A stretch of DNA of 64,000 nucleotides from Saprospiraceae bacterium (GTDB taxonomy: Bacteria > Bacteroidota > Bacteroidia > Chitinophagales > Saprospiraceae). Positions 42,301 through 51,163 of this stretch are shown here, piece after piece; the first letter of the stretch is position 1; each line of letters begins with the position of its first letter. A program made the translations under genes and the position numbers. A model generated the notes under the pieces. That model worked only from the letters and a program-made list of their open reading frames with translations, had not been told where the DNA came from and made no database searches. The stretch covers positions 1 to 64,000 of the forward strand of contig JADKAS010000016.1 in NCBI GenBank assembly GCA_016715245.1. The letters run 5' to 3'.

Positions 42301-44759
42301 AGGGTATTTTTAATTGCAATTGTGTGACACGCGGAGGTACGATGTCTTCTGAAGAACAGATTGTTTGTGCAGAAGGAGGACAGGTGACGGCAACCTATTA
42401 TAACGATGGCATTTTTGACCCCAATGATGTAGGTATGTATGTTTTACACACCAATTCAAACAATATACCGGGGTCTGTTTTGGCTTTTAACAATACAGGG
42501 ATTTTTAATTACCAATCCAATTTTTTATTGGATACCCGGTACTATGTTTCCTATGTAATTGGAAATGAAAACGCAGGACTTGTTGATCTGACAGATATTT
42601 GTATCGGAGTCTCACCCGGACAACCCGTAATTTTCCGGAGTGAACCTGAAGCATTAATCAATCCGGTGGCTGATACCTGTGGTTTGGAAAATGTAATTTC
42701 TTCCAATCCTGTTTCCGGAAATGACTATATCTGGTCTTCCACAAACAGTAATATTTCTTTTGAAAACGCAAATGGATTTTCTTCTGTTGTGCGGGCAACC
42801 AATCCGGGAAATTATGAAATAATTCTCTTGGTAGAAAATGATGTGTGCCGCGATTCTTCCACAATTAATCTGGTTTTTCTTCCTCCGGTTGTCATTCTCA
42901 CAAGTAATTATAATTGTAAAGACATGGTGACATATGAAGCCAGTCTGACACTTTCCGGTGTAGCTCCATTTTCTTCAAACGTACCTTCTGCAAATAGTTC
43001 AGGCAATATTTTATTGTTTGAAAACTTGCCTTCCGGTATCAATACAACGGTTCTGATTACGGCTTCAAACGGATGTACCGGATCTTATAACCTGTTTTAT
43101 AACTGCGCATGTCAGAGTGTGCCGGGAACAATGGCTTCTGATGTACTAACCGGATGTGAAGATCAAATGGTACAGGCCACGTATAACTTAAACGGAGACC
43201 CCGGGAACGTAGATAGTTTTATATATATTTTGCATACTTCTTCCACTGATATTTTGGGCACAGTACTGGCCACTTCGTCCGATGGAAAATTTAGCAAAAC
43301 TTCATCGATGGGTTTTAATACTACCTATTACATTTCGTATGTGACGGTGAATTTTGTGAATGGCAATTACGAATTACAGCCATGTTCTTTTATTGCTCCC
43401 GGCCAACCTGTGATTTTTTATGAAAACCCATCCTTGATTTGGAATGAAAGTATTTTACTATGTGATCCTCAGGCAACTTTTAATATTGTTACTTCTTCGG
43501 TAAATATAAGTCTCAGTGTTCTGCAGTCACCACCCAATTCGGAAGTATCTGATCTTACCCCTTTAGGTATATCGGCAGATCTCCCCGGGAAATATTTGAT
43601 TGAAATTATAGTGGAAGAAAAGGGATGTACAACCATGGCCACTAAAGAACTTGAGCTCTTTGATTCACCGGTAATCAGCAATATAACCACAGAATGTGAG
43701 GGGCTGGAGTTTACTGCAGGTTTTAATATTTCTGGTGGTAGTTCTCCTTATTATCTCAATGGAAATGAAGAAGTTACTTCGCCGTATACAAGTGATTTAT
43801 ATGCCAGTCTCACTGATTTTAGTTTTTATATTGAAGATGCAAGAGGATGCAAGACTCCTGTCGAATCTGTAACCAAAGAATGTAATTGTATTACAAATGC
43901 CGGCAGTCTTGGTGGCGGTCCTTTTGAACTTTGTGAAGGTGTGGATCTGAATCCTGTATTTCAGGACAATTATACATTGGACAGTGATGATGCTTTTATT
44001 TATATTTTACACGACGGCACCGCAGACAGTATTGGGACCATCATTTTTCAGACAAAATTTTTTCCCGTACTTTATGACCCGGCATTTGCAGGTAAACAAT
44101 ATTTTTTGACAAGAGTGGCAGGTAATGTATTGCCTGGTGGAGGAGTAGATCTATCGGACCCATGTACAGACAAGACACCTGGTATTTTGGTCTCGTGGAG
44201 TAAAAAACCGGATGTGAAAGTAATACCTGAAAATTATTATTGTGAAGGAAATGCCGTCATTTTGATGGTAGAAAATTTGGTAAGCGGAAGTCTTGATATT
44301 CTCATCAATCAATTGTTTACGGTTTCCCTGCAACCGGGACTTACATCAATAAATCTGGATATAAATCAGGTAAAAAACGGTGATGAGCTTGACTATATTT
44401 TTACAGACGATTTTGGCTGTTTGTATAATATTGGCAGTGATATTTTAAACATTAGAAACCGTCCGGACGCAGGTCAAAATGACGGTTCATTTATGTCTTG
44501 TCTGAATGTGGAAACTACCATCGGCCTTTCGGATTATATTCAGAATGAAGATGCAGGAGGTCAATGGTATCTTGGTAATTTCACAAACAAGATATCTGAT
44601 ATAATTACTATCGACGCTTCATTTGTAACCGATACGGTTATACATTATTTAGTTACCAATGAATGTGGCGAAGATACATCTCAGGTTTTTGTTAGCCGGA
44701 ATCCTCTTCCAGACTTTGGATTGGAAAGACAGCAATCCTCTGTGTGCCGGAAACGATAA
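39318..44759 (+). CDS. Giant T9SS adhesin, P-domain plus repeats (segment 1 of 2)
   Basis: 1813 residues in this frame. A hydrophobic N-terminal segment (about residues 10-27) is the signal. Residues ~32-195 match a proprotein-convertase P-domain (DVLHDALRECEITLIAPNG, GQTYIGSYFPYNG, NGQWTLRFQDFVAGDGGTLLDWSIE). PKD/Ig-like domains follow to ~residue 690. Four related ~220-residue units follow, each with a Cys-rich entry (CxCxxxxG), VYVLHSNPGNILGNV or a related strand, YYxSxVxGN and PGQPVIF. The frame ends by frameshift near 44715-44735; the remainder is 44659-45474. Joined length is about 2050 residues. Probable surface adhesin; no protease domain accompanies the P-domain. Confidence 0.85.
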   Translation: MQNQPDQQRLSIILLLVLLLVFSYKNGLCKCSCINYQVTLPNSGTAEGYLTISWATSNVLNTTQFVKAVNIDVLHDALRECEITLIAPNGSSVLLSDNNGVAINNNIIYDICIVNCTETAVPDPGFPINFTSNANYMSGQTYIGSYFPYNGACLSTLTGPVNGQWTLRFQDFVAGDGGTLLDWSIELANNSGTSCTFVCAVGGPTCDAEGGTLINLPPQNNFCENDPDLQFSMSPDYGGNTPDPALYSYVYVLTNISTNQTIEYNTDQDFTGLPPGNYRVCGLSYLTEDEPDLPVINGTNLTPVINDLIDDDLICADFSTNCFNFIIVSDLIPPTIDGPTDVCPGQLVSYIFTNPNPNVNPVIVLVSGSFSFFNVVGNQINVAWAAGPGEICIRVTNACGTEEDCIVVNVSNFSDDFDINGQNQVCAGDIESYQLDPSLPSGYSIDWQVANGTILNETNDDVSVLWNNGASGQICAVITDPCDVETEICLNIIIIQLAPTPVINIPPIACTGSVFSASVTPSSLYIGYNWTITQGTILSGQGTPSITISSTLTGITTICVEVLSDCAPPQTDCRDIEIVEPSVPNLQIVTKCGLNAELQVINPDNNAVYTWTQLSGPGSISFGSPDESSTDISASQPGSYIIQVSETLNNCTGINTVSVTLNPDFIVSNPEFDCISTSGYIVSFTITGGLPPYFVDNIQIVGNNFTSGNIPFGTGFSFIVSDSEDCEVIISGEENCPCVSEAGDGSNQLISVCEDETAVAEEVTGVFLDGNDAGVYVLHSNPGNILGNVFATSATPEFMYLPALQYGVTYYISFVVGNETGGTVDFNDPCLSVSFGQPVIFNKIPLPFAGDDIQTCENNFELNGINDVSGSSTTWSVVFGNNVDIEFPELLNTLVTVESSGNYVIMLEENNEGCIGTDEISIQIFEPISTQVNSINCDPAGGNYTVTFTISGGNLPYFVNGLPIVGTTFTSAPFVSGDPYSFAIEDLANCMGLLQGIFNCNCVTRGGTMSSEEQIVCAEGGQVTATYYNDGIFDPNDVGMYVLHTNSNNIPGSVLAFNNTGIFNYQSNFLLDTRYYVSYVIGNENAGLVDLTDICIGVSPGQPVIFRSEPEALINPVADTCGLENVISSNPVSGNDYIWSSTNSNISFENANGFSSVVRATNPGNYEIILLVENDVCRDSSTINLVFLPPVVILTSNYNCKDMVTYEASLTLSGVAPFSSNVPSANSSGNILLFENLPSGINTTVLITASNGCTGSYNLFYNCACQSVPGTMASDVLTGCEDQMVQATYNLNGDPGNVDSFIYILHTSSTDILGTVLATSSDGKFSKTSSMGFNTTYYISYVTVNFVNGNYELQPCSFIAPGQPVIFYENPSLIWNESILLCDPQATFNIVTSSVNISLSVLQSPPNSEVSDLTPLGISADLPGKYLIEIIVEEKGCTTMATKELELFDSPVISNITTECEGLEFTAGFNISGGSSPYYLNGNEEVTSPYTSDLYASLTDFSFYIEDARGCKTPVESVTKECNCITNAGSLGGGPFELCEGVDLNPVFQDNYTLDSDDAFIYILHDGTADSIGTIIFQTKFFPVLYDPAFAGKQYFLTRVAGNVLPGGGVDLSDPCTDKTPGILVSWSKKPDVKVIPENYYCEGNAVILMVENLVSGSLDILINQLFTVSLQPGLTSINLDINQVKNGDELDYIFTDDFGCLYNIGSDILNIRNRPDAGQNDGSFMSCLNVETTIGLSDYIQNEDAGGQWYLGNFTNKISDIITIDASFVTDTVIHYLVTNECGEDTSQVFVSRNPLPDFGLERQQSSVCRKR

Positions 44760-45474
44760 TGGAACAATCGTGATTAATGAACTATCATCAAATCAGGAAA
44801 TAACCTATTTTCTCAATGGAGTTAAAACAGAAATATTAACAATAGAAAATCTTGAGTCAGGAAATTACAATGTTACTGCTATCAATGAATTTGGATGTGA
44901 AACAGATAGCGGGATAATTCTTGAAGAGGCTGAAGCGATATCCCTCGACATCGGAGCAGATCTCAATATTACGCTTGGCGAAGAAGTTTTAATAAATCTG
45001 ATTTCAGACATTCCCAATGACAGTATATTATCAACTGTCTGGACATTGCCAGATGGTCAGGTAATAAACGGGAGGTTATTTTCTGTTACAGTCAAAGGGG
45101 AATCATCTGGTATTTTAACTCTGATAATTACGGATAAAAACGGATGTACGGCAGAAAGTTCGATAAGAATTAGTATTAAAGAAACAGAAATCGAAGTAGA
45201 AATCCCAAACGTAATTCTGGTTGGGTCGTCATCAAACAACTTATTTACCATCGCTCCAAATCCGGGAATACTTCTGGTTAAAGAATGTTTTATTTACGAT
45301 AGGTGGGGAAATAAAGTGTACAGTGTTGAGAACAGTCAACCCGGCAGTTTTGCTTGGGACGGTACATTTGCAGGAAGTGAATGTCAACAGGGCGTGTATG
45401 TGTACAAAGTTTTACTGCGACTGGCCAGTGGAGAAGAAAAATTGTTTGCAGGTGATCTTACATTATTGAGATAG
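44659..45474 (+). CDS. Giant T9SS adhesin, C-terminal part with type B domain (segment 2 of 2)
   Basis: Coding frame from about 44720 (DSNPLCAGNDNGTIVI); the first ~20 residues from the Met are read-out of the other frame. It includes one more SprB-like repeat (YFLNGVKTEILTIENLESGN then YNVTAINEFGC). The terminal type B secretion domain has TIAPNPGILLVKECFIYDRW, GNKVYSVENS and WDGTFAGSECQQGVYVYKV, ending LFAGDLTLLR. IYDRWGNxVY...WDGxxxGxxxxxGxYxY is diagnostic for the gliding-motility-associated C-terminal domain. Confidence 0.85.
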   Translation: MNVAKIHLRFLLAGILFQTLDWKDSNPLCAGNDNGTIVINELSSNQEITYFLNGVKTEILTIENLESGNYNVTAINEFGCETDSGIILEEAEAISLDIGADLNITLGEEVLINLISDIPNDSILSTVWTLPDGQVINGRLFSVTVKGESSGILTLIITDKNGCTAESSIRISIKETEIEVEIPNVILVGSSSNNLFTIAPNPGILLVKECFIYDRWGNKVYSVENSQPGSFAWDGTFAGSECQQGVYVYKVLLRLASGEEKLFAGDLTLLR

Positions 45475-45635
45475 AAAAAAACTGATTATCCAGGTATTTT
45501 AAAAATATTTAATAAAACAAATTACAATATAATTTTTTGTAAAACTGGATATAAATAAAATGTTCTCCTCCGGAATCTTAAATACATTTTAGAAAACCAT
45601 GAAGACCAAGGTGAGATAAAAAAAATCCAATCCGT

Positions 45636-45833
45636 TTAAGCATACACTGCTTCAAAACGCATACCTCCATTTGCAGGGCCTAAGGCTACCAAAAATACCT
45701 CAAATATCTGATTATCTTTGGTTTCAACAGAATATATTTGTTGAGGGTAGTCGAGGTTATCAGGCACAAAAATAAATAAATAGCCCCGATTTAATTCAAT
45801 GCCATCGAAGTTATGTTGTAGATAAAAATCATA
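45636..45833 (-). pseudogene. Remnant of an unrecognised protein gene
   Basis: Open minus-strand frame of 65 codons between TGA (45834-45836) and TAA (45636-45638), without a Met at its start. It reads YDFYLQHNFDGIELNRGYLF, then IFVPDNLDYPQQIYSVETKD and GPANGGMRFEAVYA. It looks protein-like but I do not know the family. The rest of 45475-45943 shows nothing convincing. Confidence 0.35.
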
Positions 45834-45943
45834 TCAAAATCCGAAAAAAAGATCAACTCATTTTAGTGAACCAAGCCCTTGTTCCAATCAGCAGAGGTAA
45901 ACGGAATTTTTTTGATAAACTGACTTTAGAGGAATTAACAGGT

Positions 45944-45980
45944 AAAAAGCAACAGGCTGCGACAGAATACAGCCTGTTGC
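45944..45980 (-). terminator. Rho-independent terminator of the SnoaL-like gene
   Basis: 11-bp perfect stem GCAACAGGCTG (45949-45959) / CAGCCTGTTGC (45970-45980) with a 10-nt loop. On the minus strand it is followed by TTTTT. It lies 6 bp after the stop at 45987. Confidence 0.88.
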
Positions 45981-45986
45981 TAAGTT

Positions 45987-46481
45987 TTACTTAGACGGGG
46001 CGTCGCCGTTGTAAATTTCTCTTATACAAAGATATTTACCATCGGTTTTTTGAAAAACAGCACAATATTTTCCTGTACTGACAACTGCACCTTTTTCGTC
46101 TTTGACTGTGGATGTACCAAATTCAGTGACAATGTCGCCATCACCATAAACATCGAGCGTTTCAAAAGAAATCATCGATTTGTCTTTTGCCTTTTCTAAA
46201 TCTTTTTTCAGTCTTTCTTCTATGGCAGCCTTACCGGAAAGAATGGGAGAATCGTCAGGCATGGAAACGGCATCATCGGCGTACATGGCCATCAACGCGG
46301 TAAAATCTTTTTTGTTGGTTGCGTCTGCCCATTGATTTTCAAAAGCCTGAATCTCCGCTTTGACAACGGCCATATCCACCGCAGGTTCGGCAGCCGGAGC
46401 AGCTTCAGCAACGGGGGTTTCCTGCTTGCACGAAGCGAAAAAGGTCATTAACGAAAGAAAAATAAACATGGTTGGTTTCAT
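45987..46481 (-). CDS. SnoaL/DUF4440-like lipoprotein
   Basis: 164 residues. A lipobox (FFASC, Cys 18) precedes an Ala/Pro/Glu-rich linker (residues 19-35) and an NTF2-like domain. The latter has FENQWADATNKKDFTALMAM, then YADDAVSMPDDSPILSGKAA, then EFGTSTVKDEKGAVVSTGKY. This is the DUF4440/SnoaL_3 pattern; such cone-shaped domains bind small ligands or act as dimeric helpers and are not reliably enzymatic. Envelope-anchored. Well-formed terminator directly downstream. Confidence 0.78.
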   Translation of the reverse strand: MKPTMFIFLSLMTFFASCKQETPVAEAAPAAEPAVDMAVVKAEIQAFENQWADATNKKDFTALMAMYADDAVSMPDDSPILSGKAAIEERLKKDLEKAKDKSMISFETLDVYGDGDIVTEFGTSTVKDEKGAVVSTGKYCAVFQKTDGKYLCIREIYNGDAPSK

Positions 46482-46526
46482 GATAAAAAGTTTTAAATTA
46501 TGAATGAAAAATGAAAAATTACGATC

Positions 46527-46631
46527 TGCGAGCTAAAAGCTATGAACTACGATTTACGAACTAATAGCTAAAAACTACAAACTAAAATCTACGAGCTACA
46601 ATCTACGAACTAAAAACTACGAGCTATAAAC
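46527..46631. repeat. Degenerate short tandem repeat (ctacgaactaaaa-type)
   Basis: About 100 bp made of imperfect ~13-bp units such as ctacgaactaaaa and ctacgagct. Simple-sequence, non-coding, between the MBOAT gene end and the SnoaL-like gene start. Confidence 0.6.
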
Positions 46632-46632
46632 T

Positions 46633-47280
46633 CTAAAACTGAAAATAAATAAATTGTTCTCCCTGGCCATGGGAAATACAAATGAGAAATACCATGATTG
46701 CCCATCCAATGCCGGTAAGCCAAGGTCCTGCCGAAGAAGTAACCATTCTGACTGTATGATGCCGCATGTAGTAATGGGTAAGGAATAATATACCTGACAA
46801 AACAAATACTTTTGTCAAATCAAAATAGCCTAATACTTTTTCACCTTCGCCAAACCCTGTAAGCATGGCAGTAATAATGTTCCAGGCTGAAGTAAAGTCT
46901 TCTGCCCTGAAAAAGACCCAGGTAAAATTAACCAAAGTATACGTTAGTCCGGCCAGAATAAGGCCATTCCACCAGTTCAATTCAAAAGAAAATTTTCCTC
47001 TCAACATTCTTTCGATGACCAGGTAGGTCCCATGTAAAAAGCCCCAGAATACAAATGTCCAGGCAGCTCCATGCCAAAGTCCTCCAAGCAGCATGGTCAA
47101 CATCAAGGCTACATACATCCGAGTGATACCAAACCGGTTTCCTCCCAGTGGAATGTACAGATAATCCCTCAGCCATGAAGAGAGAGAAATGTGCCACCGA
47201 CGCCAGAATTCAGAAAAGCCAATGGAGCCGTATGGGTATAAAAAGTTGTCCATCAGCTTAAATCCCAACATATATGACAT
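46633..47280 (-). CDS. MBOAT O-acyltransferase (AlgI-like), C-terminal part (segment 2 of 2)
   Basis: Second part of the gene starting at 48047. Upstream of the Met at 47280 the frame continues back to about 47345 as AFSAQIFFDFAGYSSCAIG, the conserved DFxGYSxxAIG block. It contains FWRRWHISLSSWLRDYLYIP and LLGGLWHGAAWTFVFWG, with the near-invariant MBOAT histidine in LWHG. Several membrane helices follow. It ends HGQGEQFIYFQF. The frame change from segment 1 lies in the T5 run of gtcttgctttttcag (about 47340-47350). Confidence 0.88.
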   Translation of the reverse strand: MSYMLGFKLMDNFLYPYGSIGFSEFWRRWHISLSSWLRDYLYIPLGGNRFGITRMYVALMLTMLLGGLWHGAAWTFVFWGFLHGTYLVIERMLRGKFSFELNWWNGLILAGLTYTLVNFTWVFFRAEDFTSAWNIITAMLTGFGEGEKVLGYFDLTKVFVLSGILFLTHYYMRHHTVRMVTSSAGPWLTGIGWAIMVFLICISHGQGEQFIYFQF

Positions 47281-48047
47281 ACCAATAGCGCAGGATGAAT
47301 ACCCTGCAAAGTCAAAAAATATCTGTGCTGAAAAAGCAAGACACCTGCCCAGGCATCCCAGAAGTTCAACATTTTATCAGCATTAAAAACTGCATCAGCA
47401 GCTCCTGAAAACATAGTATCTGCCATCACGATTTTTTCAAATAAACCCAGGGTGAAGAGGAATAATCCCCAGATAAAGAGATTAATGGTAGCTTTTTTTT
47501 CTTCATAAAATTGTTCGATGAGGTCACCTGCCCGTACAATCGGACCGGCCACTAGTTGCGGAAAAAAAGTGACGTACAATGCAAAATCAAGAAATGTTTT
47601 GGCCGGTACCAGGTGCCGTCGATACACATCAATAGTGTAGGACATCGTCTGGAAGGTATAAAACGAAATACCCATTGGCAGAATGATATTCATGGGTAAT
47701 GGCTCGTACGAATATCCAAGCAGGTTGACAAAATGGATAAAGTTTTCCAATAAAAAATTTCCATATTTGAAAAAACCAAGAAATCCGAGATTGACAACCA
47801 TGCTGACCATCAGCCAGAAATTCCTCTTTTTTTGATTCTCTTCAGTATGAAGTTTATTGCCGGCAATCCAGTCCACCATGGTAGACAACCAAAGCAATAT
47901 GATAAGCGGCGGGTTCCATAAACCATAAAAAAGGTAGCTGAAAAACAGAAGCATCCTTTTTTTATTGATCCAGCCTAAAAAAGGGCCATAGTATAATACC
48001 AAAATAATGGCAAAAAATACGATAAATCCGAGTGAATTAAAGACCAT
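47253..48047 (-). CDS. MBOAT O-acyltransferase (AlgI-like), N-terminal part (segment 1 of 2)
   Basis: Membrane-bound O-acyltransferases of the AlgI type transfer acetyl or other acyl groups to polysaccharides across the inner membrane. The N-terminal half is present: FFSYLFYGLWNPPLIILLWL, then NLGFLGFFKYGNF, ILPMGISFYTFQTMSYTIDV and TFFPQLVAGPIVRAGDL, all standard AlgI blocks. The frame then slips at WAGVLLFQ. Together with segment 2 the protein is about 470 residues. The start lies 1 bp from the stop of the upstream SGNH-like gene, the usual partner arrangement for exopolysaccharide O-acylation. Confidence 0.88.
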   Translation of the reverse strand: MVFNSLGFIVFFAIILVLYYGPFLGWINKKRMLLFFSYLFYGLWNPPLIILLWLSTMVDWIAGNKLHTEENQKKRNFWLMVSMVVNLGFLGFFKYGNFLLENFIHFVNLLGYSYEPLPMNIILPMGISFYTFQTMSYTIDVYRRHLVPAKTFLDFALYVTFFPQLVAGPIVRAGDLIEQFYEEKKATINLFIWGLFLFTLGLFEKIVMADTMFSGAADAVFNADKMLNFWDAWAGVLLFQHRYFLTLQGIHPALLVCHICWDLS

Positions 48048-48048
48048 G

Positions 48049-49107
48049 TTATTGATGTTGGGATTGAGGTAAAACGCTGTCCTTGATAAGAATATTTACA
48101 AAGGCATTGGTAAACTTGTCCGCGTCTTCACCTGAAAGGTGTGACCATTCAGGGCAGTCAAAGTTTTTTAAGGATTCGTAGTCCTCGTAGTGGTATCCTT
48201 TGACGCCTGTTTTTTGCATCAGCACATCCCAGAATTCTTTCCGAGGTTGGTTTTTAGCTTCCTGTTCTTTGTAAAATCCCGTTGACGGGGATTGTAAAAA
48301 GATAAGATTCCCCCCGCGATCCTCAAATTTTTTAACAAGTTTTTCAATGTATAAAACCGCCTCGTCTTTTGGAGATTTTTTAGCCTTTTCATTGTGAAAT
48401 TTCCAAACTCTTTTTACGGTATTGGTAAAAGCCGTATCATGGGCGCATTTATGTGACATACGGGTGTTCCTGTCAATGTCAAGATATTGAAAACTATTAA
48501 AAGGCGGGTCATTCTCTCTGCCTGTTCTTACACCCCATTTTGTTGCACGAAGAAGTGACTTCAGGTCAATATCATCTGCCCATTCATTTTCTGCAGCAGA
48601 CAAAAAGGCCAGGTTATTTTGCAAAGGAAGAGATAAAAAATGATTCAGTCTGTCAGCGTAGGTACGTTTGTGATAGTAGTCTACTCTTTTCTGGGTTCTT
48701 CCCCAACTTCTGGACTCTTTTGATGGTTTTGAAAAAAATATGCCTGGGGTGACACCTACGATGAGTGTACCGCTGTAATCTGTATTTTTTACAATATCTT
48801 CCAATACCGGTACAGCATGACCCCCTGCTGTTGCCAGTTGTATAGGTTTTGTGCCGGTTAATTTTTCCCATTCCGGCAGCTGGAGATTGAATAATACCCT
48901 TGAAGAGCCTATGATAACAACACTGTTTTTGTCCAGATCTTCTACTTGGGCGCGTTTTTCAGCCCACAGAAACTTATCATCCGACAGGTCGGGAATTCTT
49001 CCTTTGGATCGCCAGTAAACTTCCCATGAGATGACAGAAAACAGGCTTAATATTAATGTAATCCATAAGGCCTTACGGTGATTCATTGGCGTGTCAATGC
49101 GGGACAT
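48049..49107 (-). CDS. SGNH-like membrane-anchored partner of the MBOAT acyltransferase
   Basis: 352 residues. An N-terminal membrane anchor (ALWITLILSLFSVISWEVYW) is followed by an extracytoplasmic domain with VVIIGSSRVLFNL (block I: GSSR, residues ~66-69) and IQLATAGGHAVP. Near the C-terminus, DCPEWSHLSGEDADKFT supplies the Asp/His pair expected in SGNH/AlgX-like acyltransferases. These proteins accept the acyl group exported by the MBOAT protein and transfer it to a polysaccharide. Tight coupling with the MBOAT gene supports that. The polymer is unknown; no glycosyltransferase lies nearby. Confidence 0.75.
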   Translation of the reverse strand: MSRIDTPMNHRKALWITLILSLFSVISWEVYWRSKGRIPDLSDDKFLWAEKRAQVEDLDKNSVVIIGSSRVLFNLQLPEWEKLTGTKPIQLATAGGHAVPVLEDIVKNTDYSGTLIVGVTPGIFFSKPSKESRSWGRTQKRVDYYHKRTYADRLNHFLSLPLQNNLAFLSAAENEWADDIDLKSLLRATKWGVRTGRENDPPFNSFQYLDIDRNTRMSHKCAHDTAFTNTVKRVWKFHNEKAKKSPKDEAVLYIEKLVKKFEDRGGNLIFLQSPSTGFYKEQEAKNQPRKEFWDVLMQKTGVKGYHYEDYESLKNFDCPEWSHLSGEDADKFTNAFVNILIKDSVLPQSQHQ

Positions 49108-49254
49108 AGATCTTAAGGTTAATTTTTAAAATTGAAATTCTACTCTTTTGATATGTAAATGTATTGAAATTAAATTAAGAATGTAGGTAGGATATGGATA
49201 TTTTTGGTATTTTTGATTTATTATTGTTGAACCAAAATTCAAAAAACTTCATCA

Positions 49255-50330
49255 TGATTAAAGTAGTCTATATCCTTATCTTTTTTTTCTTTTGTTTCTG
49301 TAACTTCGTGGCTTGAAAAATGTAATCCGGCAAAAGAACCTTATTCAATTTGCGGCATTCCTGAAGATACAATTGTGCTGAATACCCAGGCAGAAGTGGA
49401 TAGTTTTCAGCTTTCTTTACCGACAGGATGTAACTGTTTCCTGGGGATGATAAAATTGCAAGGGAATAAAATCAATGATGTTTCAAAATTGTCTTTTTTA
49501 AGGGGAGTCGGACATTTGGAATTTCTTCAATTTACCTCACAAAGTGAACTAACAGGTTTTGATAAATTGGACACCGTCTATCATTCACTTAAAATATCAA
49601 GTTGACTTTCCAAAAATTGGCCTTTAACAAATTGCGATATATAGGTGGGTACGTAGTTTTTTCAAGACTTGAGAAAACAAAGTCTATTACCGGTTTTGAG
49701 AAAAACTAATGCATTCCCAACCTTGTAGTGAGTTCAAATAATCATCTCAACTCTCTGCCATCTTTTCAAGTTTAAAAAATGGTAAAAATGAGTTTAAATT
49801 TATCATAAGTGATAATCCAAAACTGGTTAAAGTTGATGGTTTTCAAATCTTGATACGATAAATGGTAGTTTGAATATCAGAGAAAATCAAAATTTAAAAT
49901 CATAATCCGGATTTAATAAAATTAGTTTGCCGATTCTTTGACTATAAAAATAATCAAAAAGCTACAGGTACAAGATTTCGTTTCATCGTTTAAGAATGGA
50001 AAGTGTCTGGTATAAACATGACAACTCTTCTTTGGAAGAAATACAAGGTTTTTCCAACCTTGACAAAAATTGAAGGAAATGGTTTGTTCCTGAATAATAA
50101 TCCGAATCTGAAATCGGAGTTGGTCTGAAGTGCTAAAAATAAATAGCACGGATTGAAATTCATAATAATGGCAGTCTTAAGACTTGTTGTCCTTTGTTTC
50201 CGGCCATACAAAAACTTTCGGCCGATACCAAGGTTGCCATCTCAAATAATGGTTCAGGATGTCTTTCCAGAGAAGAAATTTTGGCGGGAGGAAAATGTGA
50301 ATAAAGAAACTGCTTACAATAATCTTCCTG
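49255..50330 (+). pseudogene. Decayed secreted LRR/receptor-L-domain protein
   Basis: Starts with a signal-like MIKVVYILIFFFFCFCNFVA at 49255, then a stop. Homology to a leucine-rich, receptor-L-domain-like protein continues through all three frames. Pieces are NPAKEPYSICGIPEDTIVLN, SKLSFLRGVGHLEFLQF, GSLNIRENQNLK, SSLEEIQGFSNLD and AISNNGSGCLSREEILAGG. Stops and frameshifts occur roughly every 50-100 bp, far denser than in neighbouring genes, so this is a genuine pseudogene. The longest surviving frame is 49375-49605. Confidence 0.65.
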
Positions 50331-50334
50331 CAGA

Positions 50335-51081
50335 TTACCCTTTTTTTTTAATCTGCTTTTCACCAAGAACCCAGATTGGTTTATAGCCTTTCTTGAGCTG
50401 TAGTCCGGCAGGACCCGATGCATAATCATGAATAAATTTGACAACTTCTACCACATCATCGGTAAATAAAACCAGTTGCATATCGTCTTTGCTGATGGTA
50501 CCTTGTTCTGCCATAAACTCAATATGATCTATCAGTTCGCGGTGGAAATCCTTACACATAATGACAACGGGGAAAGGTTCCATTTTTTTAGTTTGGATCA
50601 GCGTGATGGTTTCAAAAAATTCATCTAGTGTGCCAAAACCACCCGGCATAACAATAAAGGCAAATGAATATTTTCTCAGGATTTCCTTACGGACAAAAAA
50701 GTGTTCGATATTGACATATTCATCGAGATAGGGATTTGGTTTTTGTTCTTTTGGCAATACAATATTACATCCAATCGACAATCCGTCAGCATCCTTTGCA
50801 CCCCGGTTGGCAGCCTCCATTAGTCCGGGTCCTCCACCTGTGACAATAGCAAAACCAAGTTTGGATAATTCTTTTGATACATCCCGGGTCAGTTTATAAA
50901 ATGTATGGTTTTCATCAAAACGGGCAGAACCAAAAACCGTAATACTGGGGCCGATAAAATGGAGGGTTCTGAAGGCTTTTACAAATTGTTTTACGACACT
51001 CCAGGTATACATTAATTCTTTCCACCTGCTTCTGGGACCTGATAAAAAATCTTTTTCTTCTTTTTCCAAACTATCTGACAT
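50335..51081 (-). CDS. LOG family protein (nucleoside 5'-monophosphate phosphoribohydrolase)
   Basis: 248 residues. Rossmann-like LOG fold with FAIVTGGGPGLMEAANRGAK (78-97) and the family signature VMPGGFGTLDEFFE (144-157; PGGxGTxxE). ITVFGSARF (47-55) marks the first strand. Family members hydrolyse AMP-type nucleotides or cytokinin riboside monophosphates to base and ribose phosphate. The longer N-terminus (residues 1-40) is the type annotated TIGR00730/decarboxylase-like. Cytosolic. A minus-strand TATCTTTG at 51111-51118 may be its -7 box. The C-terminal ~25 residues overrun the end of the adjacent pseudogene. Confidence 0.88.
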   Translation of the reverse strand: MSDSLEKEEKDFLSGPRSRWKELMYTWSVVKQFVKAFRTLHFIGPSITVFGSARFDENHTFYKLTRDVSKELSKLGFAIVTGGGPGLMEAANRGAKDADGLSIGCNIVLPKEQKPNPYLDEYVNIEHFFVRKEILRKYSFAFIVMPGGFGTLDEFFETITLIQTKKMEPFPVVIMCKDFHRELIDHIEFMAEQGTISKDDMQLVLFTDDVVEVVKFIHDYASGPAGLQLKKGYKPIWVLGEKQIKKKG

Positions 51082-51163
51082 GTTATTAATTCAACTTTTT
51101 AATAGGAAGGCAAAGATAATAAAACAAAATTGGGAAAGTAATTCTTGTATCAGAATGATTTAG

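Noticed and set aside
45822..45992. Plus-strand open frame reading LVNQALVPISRGKRNFFDKL
   Set aside because: It runs through the SnoaL-gene terminator and overlaps that gene's end; no start codon with context, probably chance.
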